Positions 33,108-42,016 of a DNA stretch of 64,000 nt are shown here, piece after piece. Under the pieces are notes generated by a model. The model searched no databases, was not told where the DNA came from, and saw only the letters and a program-made list of their open reading frames with translations. The DNA lies in contig CANMOZ010000004.1 in assembly GCA_947499545.1 (NCBI GenBank), forward strand, positions 62,001-126,000, given 5' to 3'. Source of the DNA: an uncultured Saccharospirillaceae bacterium (lineage in GTDB: Bacteria > Pseudomonadota > Gammaproteobacteria > Pseudomonadales > Oceanobacteraceae). The translations under genes and the position numbers were made by a program. Numbering within the stretch: the first letter of the stretch is position 1; each line of letters begins with the position of its first letter.

Positions 33108-33968
33108 ATGGTACGATCAGTAGTGATGCTGGCTCTGCTTTCATCATTCTCCATTTGCCATGCTTATCAGCTTGAACCGATTAAAGAAGGGCTTTTTCGC
33201 TTTGTAGATGGTCGGCATCGTTCGATGGTGTGGGTTGGCCAATATGGGGTGCTCATTATTGATCCTTTAAACCCTAAAGCCGCGGAATGGCTTAAAGCCA
33301 AGATTAAAAAGACATTCGATAAACCAATACGTTACGTTATATACAGCCATAATCATAGCGACCACATATATGGTGGAGAGTTATTGCAGTCTTCTCAAAC
33401 GACCTTTATTGCTCATGAGTTAGTGAAAGAAGACATCCTTTCAACTGGGGCTAAAGCCGTTGTGCCTGACGTCACGTTCAAAAAAAAGCTTAGTGTTGTT
33501 ATGGATGGGCAGCACTTAGATTTAAGATATCATGGCCCTAATGATGGTAGGGGGTCTATTTCAATGCACTTTCGAGAGAAAAAAGTGCTTTTTATTGTGG
33601 ATTGGGCGTTGATTGGTAGGATGCCCTGGAAAGGACTGTGGAGTTATGACGTGCCTGGCGTTATAAAATCTGTCGAAGAGGTGCTTGCCTTGGATTTTGA
33701 TATCTTTGTGGGAGGTCATGCAGATGTTGGGGACAAAAGTGGGTTAGCGCACTACAAAAATTACTTGATGGATTTAAGCAACTCTGTCGTTAAAGGGATA
33801 CAGGAAAATAAATCACTTGAAGATTTACAAAAGAGCATACGCCTTGATCAATATAAAGATTTAAGAATGTATAATGAGTGGTTGCCACTGAACATAGCAG
33901 GTGTTTACAAAGGGTTGATGGAAACGTCAGGCATGAGTTGGAGACCAGAAGTATTAATCAGTGACTGA
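33108..33968 (+). CDS. Secreted metallo-beta-lactamase-fold hydrolase
   Basis: 286 residues from ATG 33108 (a GTG three codons earlier is possible). The signal peptide MVRSVVMLALLSSFSICHA is followed by an MBL fold: YGVLIIDPLNP, the zinc motif HNHSDHIYGG (HxHxDH) near residue 84, the second metal Asp in LFIVDWAL, and the final His in FVGGHADVG. Related to quinoprotein relay or alkyl-sulfatase-like secreted MBL proteins. The substrate cannot be told. It is convergent with the condensin operon at its 3' side, and no transport or redox partner is adjacent. Confidence 0.85.
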   Translation: MVRSVVMLALLSSFSICHAYQLEPIKEGLFRFVDGRHRSMVWVGQYGVLIIDPLNPKAAEWLKAKIKKTFDKPIRYVIYSHNHSDHIYGGELLQSSQTTFIAHELVKEDILSTGAKAVVPDVTFKKKLSVVMDGQHLDLRYHGPNDGRGSISMHFREKKVLFIVDWALIGRMPWKGLWSYDVPGVIKSVEEVLALDFDIFVGGHADVGDKSGLAHYKNYLMDLSNSVVKGIQENKSLEDLQKSIRLDQYKDLRMYNEWLPLNIAGVYKGLMETSGMSWRPEVLISD

Positions 33969-33980
33969 GTATGATAACAA

Positions 33981-34013
33981 CCAATAACCAACTGACCGGC
34001 TGATGATTATTGG
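33981..34013. terminator. Weak inverted repeat between convergent genes
   Basis: CCAATAA and TTATTGG are separated by 19 bases in the 73-base gap between the MBL-fold gene and the end of the condensin operon. The stem is AT-rich and has no T tract, so it may be chance. Confidence 0.25.
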
Positions 34014-34041
34014 TATTAAACATCATGAGTCTATGAGGTTC

Positions 34042-35268
34042 TCAGAGTGTTTGCCTTTGGCTGATACGAATATCCCTTGTCCAAAATTGATCTGGGAATC
34101 TCGGATCAGGATCTTCAATGTATTCAGCTAGAATGGCTTGCTCAATACCGCCAGTACAAGAGCCGAGTGCGTTTATGAGAGTCAGTAGCCAATCATCTAT
34201 AGGGCAGTCAAGTTCCAGCAGTTGATAAGCATCAGATGCATTCAGGGTAAGGTCATGTTGAATAACCTCTTGAAATACAATATCAGCTGCTACTTGTAAG
34301 GGGTTTGTCTCTGGCTGTATTGATTCAGAAAAACAATTGTCTTCGACATCAATTAAGACGTGCTCATCCGTGGGTTGAGGGCTGGAATGCCGAATTCCCG
34401 AGGCTAAGGTTGAGAGCCATGGTTCGTGTTGTGAGTCGTCTGTATTTGGATATGCAACAAGTATCCAGGGCTCAGCTTTTAGGAGCGCCGTTGGCAAGCG
34501 CATGATGCCCTCTATCGATGGTTCCCACCCGGGTTGACGCTCATGCCGTGCTTCAAAAGCGGCAATCAATCGATGTTGTTGAACGTTTGATCGAAGCCTC
34601 AAAAGAAGATTGTTGAGCTTGTGTAAGCTGTCAACTAACTCCCTACGACAAAAGGTTAGGGTGTCTGGAAGGTATTTAAGTAATAAGCGTCTTAAGAGCG
34701 GGTCAGCCCCAGCGATCTGTTGCAATTCATCCAATTTGAAGGAGTCCAATACATCATTTAGTTTCCTAGCGCGCTCTAAGACGTATTCGTTTTCTTTCAA
34801 CCTTAATTCAAGATCCGTAATGTACGTGAAGCCACCCGTAACGTAATAGGCAAAAGTAAGGGTGGCTTGTTGCATCAGTTCAATTAATTCATGCAAGCAT
34901 TCTTGTAAATCTTGGCTCAGGCGTTTGGTCTCCAACTGAAGCGACCGACGTTTTGCATCCTGATATTGAATTAATAGGTGGTTGGTCAATCGCATCCAAA
35001 TGGATTGGACAGACTCATCGGCTTGATGTCGCCGGTAGTGACGAAGACTGTGATCAAGGAGCTGTGTAACGTATTGACTCATTTGATAGTGATCAGCATC
35101 ACTATCTAACTGCCATATTAATCGATGGGTTCTAAGGGCTTTTATGGCAGTGGCATTTTCGGGTGTGTCGTATAGCGTTCCTTGATTTTCCATATGAGCG
35201 GCGAATAGGGTTTCGGCATGGCGAGCCATAACTTTCAACGTGTCAATTGCCATATGCATACCACTCAT
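34042..35268 (-). CDS. MksF-like kleisin subunit of a condensin-like complex
   Basis: 408 residues, cytoplasmic, largely helical. The N-terminal part (WQLDSDADHYQMSQYVTQLLDHSLRHYRRHQ) could be a winged-helix kleisin end. The middle (LELRLKENEYVLERARKLNDVLDSFKLDELQQIAG...RRELVDSLHKLNNLLLRLR) is a helical bundle like MukF/MksF. Residues 280-408 form a variable C-terminal part. It is much shorter than MksF as I recall it in Pseudomonas. The ATG lies two bases after the mksE-like stop (overlapping pattern TGATCATGA), so translation is coupled. The identification rests mainly on operon context with the SMC-like ATPase and the MksE-like protein. Confidence 0.65.
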   Translation of the reverse strand: MSGMHMAIDTLKVMARHAETLFAAHMENQGTLYDTPENATAIKALRTHRLIWQLDSDADHYQMSQYVTQLLDHSLRHYRRHQADESVQSIWMRLTNHLLIQYQDAKRRSLQLETKRLSQDLQECLHELIELMQQATLTFAYYVTGGFTYITDLELRLKENEYVLERARKLNDVLDSFKLDELQQIAGADPLLRRLLLKYLPDTLTFCRRELVDSLHKLNNLLLRLRSNVQQHRLIAAFEARHERQPGWEPSIEGIMRLPTALLKAEPWILVAYPNTDDSQHEPWLSTLASGIRHSSPQPTDEHVLIDVEDNCFSESIQPETNPLQVAADIVFQEVIQHDLTLNASDAYQLLELDCPIDDWLLTLINALGSCTGGIEQAILAEYIEDPDPRFPDQFWTRDIRISQRQTL

Positions 35269-35270
35269 GA

Positions 35271-35918
35271 TCAGAGCATCTCCTGTTGAGCGGAGTCTGT
35301 TTCCAATTGAACTTGCTCTTCTTGGTATCCCTCATGTGCTTGTATAAAGCTCATCGTATCGTATAGCCATGACCATTTTGCAGTGGCAATGTAATGCGCT
35401 CCACTGCGTCCAACTGAAACCAAGTAGCCGTGCTCAATCAAGCGTTGCATCAGAGTTTTAAGCTTACCCTTTCCGTCGGTAGCATTTGAATGAACGAAAC
35501 GGCCTTTTGCTAAATCATCCAGTAGTTGTTGAGCGGCACTGGATTGTTCAATGGCACTCAAGAGTTCGCTTTCATAAAGGACTGAGCCCGCTGACAGCGG
35601 TTCAGCGCCAGGCTGGCTAACACGGCACAAGCTGAGAAATTTGACCAAGCTCTCTAGGTGTAAAACGACTTCTTTAAATTGGTTCCGTATTGCTTTATCA
35701 GCGCTGTCTTCATTCGGAATTAAATACACAGTAAAGAAAGCTTTGTGGTCAGTCGTTCTGGCTAATTTTCGTTCGATCTTTTGTAAGAACTCATCGACGG
35801 CTTGGAAATGGTGATCTTGCTCAAGGTAGTCATACGATGATTCATGGGAAATCGCGCAAATGATGCGACCTTCTAATAATAATCGTACGGTTTCAGCAAA
35901 TAGGGTGGTTTGGTTCAT
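35271..35918 (-). CDS. MksE-like subunit of a condensin-like complex
   Basis: 215 residues, cytoplasmic, expected to form two winged-helix domains that bind the kleisin. The start VRLLLEGRIICAISHESSYDYLEQDHHFQAVDEFLQKIERKLART, then a central RNQFKEVVLHLESLVKFLSLC and the late LKTLMQRLIEHGYLVSVGRSGAHYIATAKWSWLYDTMSF, follow the MksE/JetB pattern. In that pattern a Gly-Tyr-Leu wing precedes a T-K-W/I end. It overlaps the ATPase gene by four bases (ATGA) and is followed after two bases by the MksF-like gene, so all three are made from one message. Confidence 0.75.
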   Translation of the reverse strand: MNQTTLFAETVRLLLEGRIICAISHESSYDYLEQDHHFQAVDEFLQKIERKLARTTDHKAFFTVYLIPNEDSADKAIRNQFKEVVLHLESLVKFLSLCRVSQPGAEPLSAGSVLYESELLSAIEQSSAAQQLLDDLAKGRFVHSNATDGKGKLKTLMQRLIEHGYLVSVGRSGAHYIATAKWSWLYDTMSFIQAHEGYQEEQVQLETDSAQQEML

Positions 35919-38900
35919 GATAAGTCCTCCTCAGAGAGTGCTGATAGAGTAAACTCAACCATAGCCTCAGAGGCCTTTTTAGGGAGGCTGGTAGAGACTT
36001 TCTTTGCAGAAGACAGCCTGTCTTTTAAGGCGCTTTTAAAAGCTGTGTTTTCAGCTGCAATGAGTCGAATGCCTTTCTTTTTATCGATAAAATTTCGATG
36101 TTCAAAAAAGCGCAATAGATTGGGGTCAGAGCTTGGGAAGGCACTAAACATCCATATATTTTCTGATGCCATCATAGCGAATAGCTTTTGAATGTTAGAT
36201 GGACTCAGTGAGGTCAGTTCATCGACTGGCCAAGTGAGCTGAACTTTCTTATCTGGGCATAAATACCGGCACATCGCCATAAATACGACGCATATGGCTA
36301 GGTAACTTAAACCGTTACTGCTCATGTGGTTAAAGTCAGCATCCGATCGAACCGTAACAGACCTTCCGTTTTCAACCATGCTCAAATGCATCTCAATCAG
36401 TGAGTCGACTTGTTTGGCGATTCTGGCATCAGTCAACGCATCAAGTGCTTGTTTCAGTGCGCTGATAAGAAACTCAGGCGGTAATTGTGATGGCTTGCTG
36501 GCTTGCCAGGTTTGCCACTCATCGTGAAAGTCTTTTAACGGTAGCCAGCAAGATTCTTCTTCTAGTCTTGATTTAAGTGTAATCTGTATGTCACTTAAAC
36601 TGTCAATGGATTGATTGGTATTCAATCGAGTCTTAAGGGTATGTGAGACTTCGGCAACTTGTTTGTTTAAACGCCTTAAGGTTTCATAGTAGTGCGCAAC
36701 ACTCCCGCCTACGCTGCGTATTGACTCTACTAAAGATGCTTGCATTTGGGGAAGTAGCTGGTCTATCAAAACTTCCAAATCTTGTACTTGGTTAAGACGA
36801 AAGGTTTCACTTAACTCTGAGCTGGCTGTTTGAGCGCTTCTTGTTTCCATGAGCAGGCGCCAGGCACTTTGGATTTGCGTTTTCGGGTATTGGTGGATGA
36901 TTTTAATGGCTTGCTCGACTCCCTCTAAAATACGACTTTTCAAACGATAGTGATGGTCATTTAGTTCTTGTAAGCGCAGCGTTAATTCGTTCAGGCTTAG
37001 GTTGTTATCAATGCTGACAGGTTGCTCCGATGTGGATGGGAGCTGAATATTAGCGGATAATGTACTGGCCTCTTGAATCTGTGATTTCAAGCCGGTGAGG
37101 TTTTTTTCTGTTTGCTTTAGGCTGTGAGACAGAGCTTGTTTTTGTTGCAAATAGTTGGCTTTGAATGACGCTAGCTGTTGTTCAGCTGTGGCACTTTGAT
37201 CTTTATGTTCTCGTAATTGAGCTTCAAGTACGTCACGGTTTTCCCACTCAGAGGCAACCCAGGCTTTGTACTCATGGATGCTGGGTTGGCTTTCTTGGAT
37301 ATCGATAATGCGTTGCTTGAGCTGCTCCGTTTGTGTTTGAGCATCATGGATTAATGCAGGGTCAACGCCCTCTTGTTGGCATTGTTCAGAAAATTGAGTT
37401 TTGATATCGCTTAATTTCTTTTTGTAGTCTTTTTGATGATTTAGGAGCTGATCATCCAAGCAATCAAGTTGCTCTTTTAAATCGCCTAAGCTGATGTCGT
37501 GATTGGCTGTTAAGCTTTGTAGCTGCTGATTAAAATCAAATTCTAGAGATTCTCGAGTGGTTTGATACGAGTCTTTGATTTCATCTTTGCGTTGTTTAAG
37601 AGATTCTAATTGCTGTTTCGCTTGGGCTTTGCGTTCTGCTGCTTGCTCTTGTATTTTTTGATGCAGCGTTTTTTTATTGCTTTTGAGCGCTCTCAAATCA
37701 CTTTTAAGCTGATCTAAAGCGTATTTGTGCGTTTTGATTTGGTTTTCGAAAGCCTTTAGCTGGGTTTGACTTTGCTCAGCGATTTTTTGAAGCTTTTGGT
37801 GCTGCTCTTCAAAAGTTAGGAAAGCTTGTTCTGCTGTCTCCAAATCTGTGCGCAAGGCGGCTTCACTTTGTGCTTGCGCAGGTGTGGGGAGTGATTGAAG
37901 ATCAATCTCCCATCCGTAAAGAGTATGGTTTTGTTCTGGATCGTAGGTCGGGTTGAGGTCTTTGCGGTGAAGCAAAGATTCAGGTATAACTTTACCGATC
38001 GTATGCACCCATTGCTCGTTACTCTCCCTTAACGCGTTTAAGAAAGTGCCTTGATCAGGGAACAGTTGCTTTTTTAGAGAATCAATCGTTTTTTGAGCTG
38101 TTTGAAGTCGCTGGTTCGATGATTCTAGAGCTTCAAGCTTTTCATTGTGAGCGGTTTTTGCTTGTGCTTGCTCTTGCAATAAACGCTCGTAATGGGATTC
38201 TGCCATTTCGATTTGATGTTCGGATGAGTCGATGCGTTCAGACAGTGCTTCAACTTCAATTTGCTCCGACTCCGTAAGTGAAGGCGAATGACTTGAAGAG
38301 CGACAATCCGCAATTGCATTTTGAATCTCTTCTAGTGCCAGTTGCATGTCTTCTCGCCATTCATCCAGTCTTTTTTGGCGATCAAGCAAAAGTGACTCTT
38401 TTGTTTCACTGAAGGTCGACTGAGCTTCAGTGATGTCGCTACGCAGTTGTTCACGCTGATTTTCAATGCGAACCTTGTGCCTCTCCAGTGACTCTTGAGC
38501 ACGTTTTTCAGCTTGTAAACGCTCTAACTCAATGGCGTCAATGTCTTCTTTTAGGCTTTTCCAATGTTCAAGTGCTTCTTCATGTTGCTGTTGAATGTCG
38601 TTTAGATTATTCCATTCACTCAACTTAAAAATGATGTTTTGTGCATCCCACTCTGATTTCCGTTGATGGAGAGTATCGAGATCTCGGTTGATACGATTTA
38701 CATCACTTTTATGGTCTTTGATCTTGAGCGATAATCGGTGCTCTTCTTCTGTTCTATGTTCTTCGAGCTTTTGTTTTTCTGTCAGCATGCTTTGGTAGGC
38801 TTGATCAAGTTTGCCTAATTGATCTTGAGCATCGATTAATTTGAGATCTAAAGCCTGCTTGGATGCTACCATTTTGTTGGCAATGTTTAGGCGTTCGTGC

Positions 38901-39685
38901 GCTTGATCAATGGTTTTTTTAAATTGGGGTTTTTGTTCTAAGAACGTTCGAATATGACGAATATCTTGAATGAGTTCAGGGTTTTTTAAGTGCTCAGGTT
39001 TGTCACTGATAGCAAGATCTTCGAAAAAAGTATCAGCAATCATCGATTTTAAGCGGCCGAACATGCTTGAACGTTTAAGAATTGCAAATGTGAGCCTATC
39101 CATGTGGGACATTTTGCAAGTTGAGGCTCCTAAACAGAAATGCTTGGCGTCATCTCGTAGCGTTTTTTTCAACGCGCCACCGCGTTTGAGTAAGCGTTCG
39201 TCTTGTTGAATGACAGCTCGATAATCCATGACGGTAAGAAGCTGATTACTGATTTTGACACCCGACTGTGCTATCTCATTTAAAGCATCGGTAATGGCGA
39301 TGCCTTGCATCATTTTTGGCTTTAATGTCTCACTCAAGAAAGCAGACTCAAAGCTGCTGTCGACAAAGCGGTAAGCCAGTCTAGGCCCATCGCTACGCTT
39401 GATCCGATATATCACAACACATCGAGGGCCGTCCTCACGCAGATAGTCAAAGGCTATAACACTGGCCGTTGAGGGTAGGTAGTAATCTAAAAAGTCCTGT
39501 TTGCCCCCGGCACGGTTGACCAAACGGTCGGGCTGCTCTCCGTAGAAAATGGGGATCAAATTCAAGGCAGAGGTTTTACCCGCGCCATTGTCGCCAGAGA
39601 GATTGGTGTTGCCGGCACATTCTATAGCCGTACTTTTGTTAGGCAAATACGAGTGATGAAGCGCAATTCTCTGGAGTCCGAACAT
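35915..39685 (-). CDS. MukB/MksB-like SMC ATPase of a condensin-like complex
   Basis: 1256 residues with SMC architecture. The N-terminal Walker A is GDNGAGKT at 31-38. Long coiled coils rich in Gln, Glu and Lys lie at about 265-540 and 620-930. A small hinge-like globular segment at about 545-605 (WVHTIGKVIPESLLHRKDLN) sits between them, and the C-terminal head follows. The signature-like SSNGLSYLAICVVF at 1122 takes the place of the canonical LSGGQ and resembles MukB's GTGMSILVMVV; the Walker B is LTWPVDEL with Asp 1155 and Glu 1156. The likely family is the MukB/MksB/JetC type (DUF3584-like), acting in DNA loop extrusion or plasmid restriction. AAGGTC lies before the ATG. First gene of a three-gene operon, opposite to the usual mksF-E-B order. 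Confidence 0.82.
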   Translation of the reverse strand: MFGLQRIALHHSYLPNKSTAIECAGNTNLSGDNGAGKTSALNLIPIFYGEQPDRLVNRAGGKQDFLDYYLPSTASVIAFDYLREDGPRCVVIYRIKRSDGPRLAYRFVDSSFESAFLSETLKPKMMQGIAITDALNEIAQSGVKISNQLLTVMDYRAVIQQDERLLKRGGALKKTLRDDAKHFCLGASTCKMSHMDRLTFAILKRSSMFGRLKSMIADTFFEDLAISDKPEHLKNPELIQDIRHIRTFLEQKPQFKKTIDQAHERLNIANKMVASKQALDLKLIDAQDQLGKLDQAYQSMLTEKQKLEEHRTEEEHRLSLKIKDHKSDVNRINRDLDTLHQRKSEWDAQNIIFKLSEWNNLNDIQQQHEEALEHWKSLKEDIDAIELERLQAEKRAQESLERHKVRIENQREQLRSDITEAQSTFSETKESLLLDRQKRLDEWREDMQLALEEIQNAIADCRSSSHSPSLTESEQIEVEALSERIDSSEHQIEMAESHYERLLQEQAQAKTAHNEKLEALESSNQRLQTAQKTIDSLKKQLFPDQGTFLNALRESNEQWVHTIGKVIPESLLHRKDLNPTYDPEQNHTLYGWEIDLQSLPTPAQAQSEAALRTDLETAEQAFLTFEEQHQKLQKIAEQSQTQLKAFENQIKTHKYALDQLKSDLRALKSNKKTLHQKIQEQAAERKAQAKQQLESLKQRKDEIKDSYQTTRESLEFDFNQQLQSLTANHDISLGDLKEQLDCLDDQLLNHQKDYKKKLSDIKTQFSEQCQQEGVDPALIHDAQTQTEQLKQRIIDIQESQPSIHEYKAWVASEWENRDVLEAQLREHKDQSATAEQQLASFKANYLQQKQALSHSLKQTEKNLTGLKSQIQEASTLSANIQLPSTSEQPVSIDNNLSLNELTLRLQELNDHHYRLKSRILEGVEQAIKIIHQYPKTQIQSAWRLLMETRSAQTASSELSETFRLNQVQDLEVLIDQLLPQMQASLVESIRSVGGSVAHYYETLRRLNKQVAEVSHTLKTRLNTNQSIDSLSDIQITLKSRLEEESCWLPLKDFHDEWQTWQASKPSQLPPEFLISALKQALDALTDARIAKQVDSLIEMHLSMVENGRSVTVRSDADFNHMSSNGLSYLAICVVFMAMCRYLCPDKKVQLTWPVDELTSLSPSNIQKLFAMMASENIWMFSAFPSSDPNLLRFFEHRNFIDKKKGIRLIAAENTAFKSALKDRLSSAKKVSTSLPKKASEAMVEFTLSALSEEDLS

Positions 39686-39846
39686 GCAGCGACCTTGGTT
39701 GTGTCAGTGAGAATACAGAAAGAGTCGAGCGACCAGCAGTAGGCAGAAAAAAGTCCAACGAGCAAGCCATAGAAAGCAGGCATTATACGATTCCAATGGA
39801 TTCTGGCCAAGCTAAGAATGATGGGTTTTGTGAGCCCTTTCGATTG

Positions 39847-40509
39847 TTAATACGATGAATGAAGTCTTCCACCCAGTGCCATTTGGGCTTGTATGATGTC
39901 AGAAGCTGCAAGCTCTTCTGGATGATGTGTGACCATGAGAATCGTAATACCATCCTCTTGGTTAATGTCTTCAAGCAATGAAATGCACTCAAGCCTCAGA
40001 GCCTTATCCAGGCCATTGAAAGGCTCGTCGAGTAATAACAGAGGCGCCTGGCGCAATAAGGCTCTTGCCAGAGCAGCTCTTTGGTTTTGGCCACCTGATA
40101 ACTCATGTGGTTTTCGGTGTAGCAATGAATCTATAGCCAAGCGTTTTGCAGTGTCTTGCAGTCGTTGTTGTTGAGAGGAGGTCAATGTGCCTGAAGGGTT
40201 GATGCCTAACGCTAAATTTTGCGCAATGGTCAGATGATGAAAGAGATTGTTTTGCTGGAATAGAATCGCCAGGGGGCGCTGGCCAGCGGGTAGAGAGTTC
40301 AAAGAGCGGCTATCCCAAAACATATCCCCAGATTCGACGGGTACCAGCCCGGCAATCGCGCCTAGCAGGCTGCTTTTGCCAACACCACTAGGCCCTGAGA
40401 TCGCCATCCATTGACCCTTTTCCAGCTTTAAATCGTACTGAAATCGTGGGCTTTCGGGTTCTTTCGCTGAGCGATCATGCCCAACGATCAGTTGCTCAAC
40501 GGTTAGCAT
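39847..40509 (-). CDS. thiQ: Thiamine ABC transporter ATP-binding protein ThiQ
   Basis: ATPase of the thiamine/TPP importer. Walker A is GPSGVGKSS, the Q-loop area is LFQQNNLFHHLTIAQNLALGINP (a stretch typical of ThiQ), the signature is LSGGQNQRAALARALL and Walker B is LLLLDEPFNGLD with VTHHPEE after it. The start is placed at ATG 40509 (MLTVEQL), which matches the family N-terminus; the ATG at 40524 would add five residues. It overlaps the thiP 3' end by 14 bases. The protein is 220 residues. ThiQ is cytoplasmic and pairs with the ThiP permease. Confidence 0.92.
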   Translation of the reverse strand: MLTVEQLIVGHDRSAKEPESPRFQYDLKLEKGQWMAISGPSGVGKSSLLGAIAGLVPVESGDMFWDSRSLNSLPAGQRPLAILFQQNNLFHHLTIAQNLALGINPSGTLTSSQQQRLQDTAKRLAIDSLLHRKPHELSGGQNQRAALARALLRQAPLLLLDEPFNGLDKALRLECISLLEDINQEDGITILMVTHHPEELAASDIIQAQMALGGRLHSSY

Positions 40510-42016
40510 ATTCAGTGCGCCCAAAATATTCTGCTAATGAAAACAGGAAAAGTGTGGCTAATAATTGCACAGCGGCAAGCCCATAAGCGATTTCAAAACG
40601 ATAAGCGCCTAACGATTTAGCAATGCTCACGGAAAGGGTAGGGAAATGTTCAAAACCAAGCATGGCGGGCACGGTAATATCCCCCATGATAAGAACGGTG
40701 CTCACGCAAAAGCTTCCAATAAAAGGGCCTTTTATTAATGGCCAGTACACCCAGCGCAAGCGTTGCCCACTTGACATATTGAGATGAGCATAAAGAGGGC
40801 CGTATTGATGCTTGATTCGATCCCATGGGTCAGATAACGCTCTATACAGATAGGGCAAAATGACAAGGCTTTGAATCGCTAGGATAAGAATTAGAGGGGA
40901 CCATTGCCCCAATGCACTTCGGTACCAAAGAAGGGTTAAGCCGGTTGTTAGCACCATGGTTGGGTAAATAATACCTAAATTCGCGATTAGGGTAGAAGCC
41001 GTTTTTGCTCTTTGGGATGAGAGCAGAGCAAAACAGAGCAAAGCAGATAGGGTGGTCACGGTAAAGCCGTACACAAGAGAAAGGGCTAAGGGCTCTATCC
41101 AGAAACTCTGTGAAATGACGTTCGTTAAATGCCGGGTTATAAACAGACAAAGTGGCAAGCACCAGAGCAGTAGAAAGCTTATAAGAGCAATATAATGAAT
41201 ACCTTTTGTCTTTTTACCTAGCGAAATACATTCCGGTTTAGAAGGGTGCGTAGCACTGGATTTGATCATGATGATGGCTATGGACAGCGTTGTTATGCAT
41301 TGTACTGCGGCAAGCCAGGCGGCTTGATGAGGATTGAATTCGTATTTCAAACTTTGGTAGATGGCCACTTCAAGCGTCGTTGATCCAGGGCCTCCACCCA
41401 AACTAAGTACAATCGCAAAGCTATTAATGCAAAGAAGAAACACAAATAAAAAGGTGCTTTTGAGTGTGGAGGTTAGGTGAGGAAGTCCTACCCATTTATA
41501 AAAGGCGAACGTGCTCATTCCTAGGTGTTGAGAGAGCTGCATCTCGGTTCTGGGGATGGATTCCAAGCGCTGGATCACATTTCGAGCGACAAAAGGAGCA
41601 TTCAAAAATGCATGACCTAAGACAATACCCAAAAGGCCATAGGGAGATAAGCCTAACGAGTTAAGCCAACCCTGTTTACCTAACCCTTGAATTAATATCA
41701 TGACAATGACAAGGGGGGGTAAAACAAAGCACAGTTGCATAAGGGCAAGCAGGTAGGGCTTGGCCCTCTCAAACCGCCATGCAAGGCCTGCGGCTAGAGG
41801 TAAACCAATAAGAAAGCTGGTAACGGTCGATAAAAAAGCTTGCCATAAGGTGAATGAGAACACTTCACCCCAATACTGCCAGGGTAGTGAAGTGTCGTGG
41901 TGAGAAGAGGCGCTTGCAGCGGAAACCAGTCCATAAATCGAACAAAGGAAGCAGCCTAAGATAAAAACCCAGGCAATAATTTTGGGGGTGTCATGGGGTG
42001 ATAATCGAAAACGCAT
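40496..42016 (-). CDS. thiP: Thiamine ABC transporter permease ThiP
   Basis: 506-residue inner membrane protein made of two fused permease halves, each with about six transmembrane segments, as in E. coli ThiP. The first half contains the EAA-like loop near GMSTFAFYKWVGLPHL and the second near SGQRLRWVYWPLIKGPFIGSF. N-terminal LPLAAGLAWRFERAKP and LPPLVIVMILIQGLGKQGWLN are family-like. It starts one base from the thiB stop (overlapping ATGC/stop at 42016), consistent with the thiBPQ operon order. Confidence 0.93.
   Translation of the reverse strand: MRFRLSPHDTPKIIAWVFILGCFLCSIYGLVSAASASSHHDTSLPWQYWGEVFSFTLWQAFLSTVTSFLIGLPLAAGLAWRFERAKPYLLALMQLCFVLPPLVIVMILIQGLGKQGWLNSLGLSPYGLLGIVLGHAFLNAPFVARNVIQRLESIPRTEMQLSQHLGMSTFAFYKWVGLPHLTSTLKSTFLFVFLLCINSFAIVLSLGGGPGSTTLEVAIYQSLKYEFNPHQAAWLAAVQCITTLSIAIIMIKSSATHPSKPECISLGKKTKGIHYIALISFLLLWCLPLCLFITRHLTNVISQSFWIEPLALSLVYGFTVTTLSALLCFALLSSQRAKTASTLIANLGIIYPTMVLTTGLTLLWYRSALGQWSPLILILAIQSLVILPYLYRALSDPWDRIKHQYGPLYAHLNMSSGQRLRWVYWPLIKGPFIGSFCVSTVLIMGDITVPAMLGFEHFPTLSVSIAKSLGAYRFEIAYGLAAVQLLATLFLFSLAEYFGRTEYANR

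Noticed and set aside
35915-39685. Possibility that the large ATPase is SbcC/RecN-like repair rather than condensin
   Set aside because: Size, mid-coil hinge-like segment and the coupled MksE-like gene fit condensin better; no SbcD nuclease is nearby.
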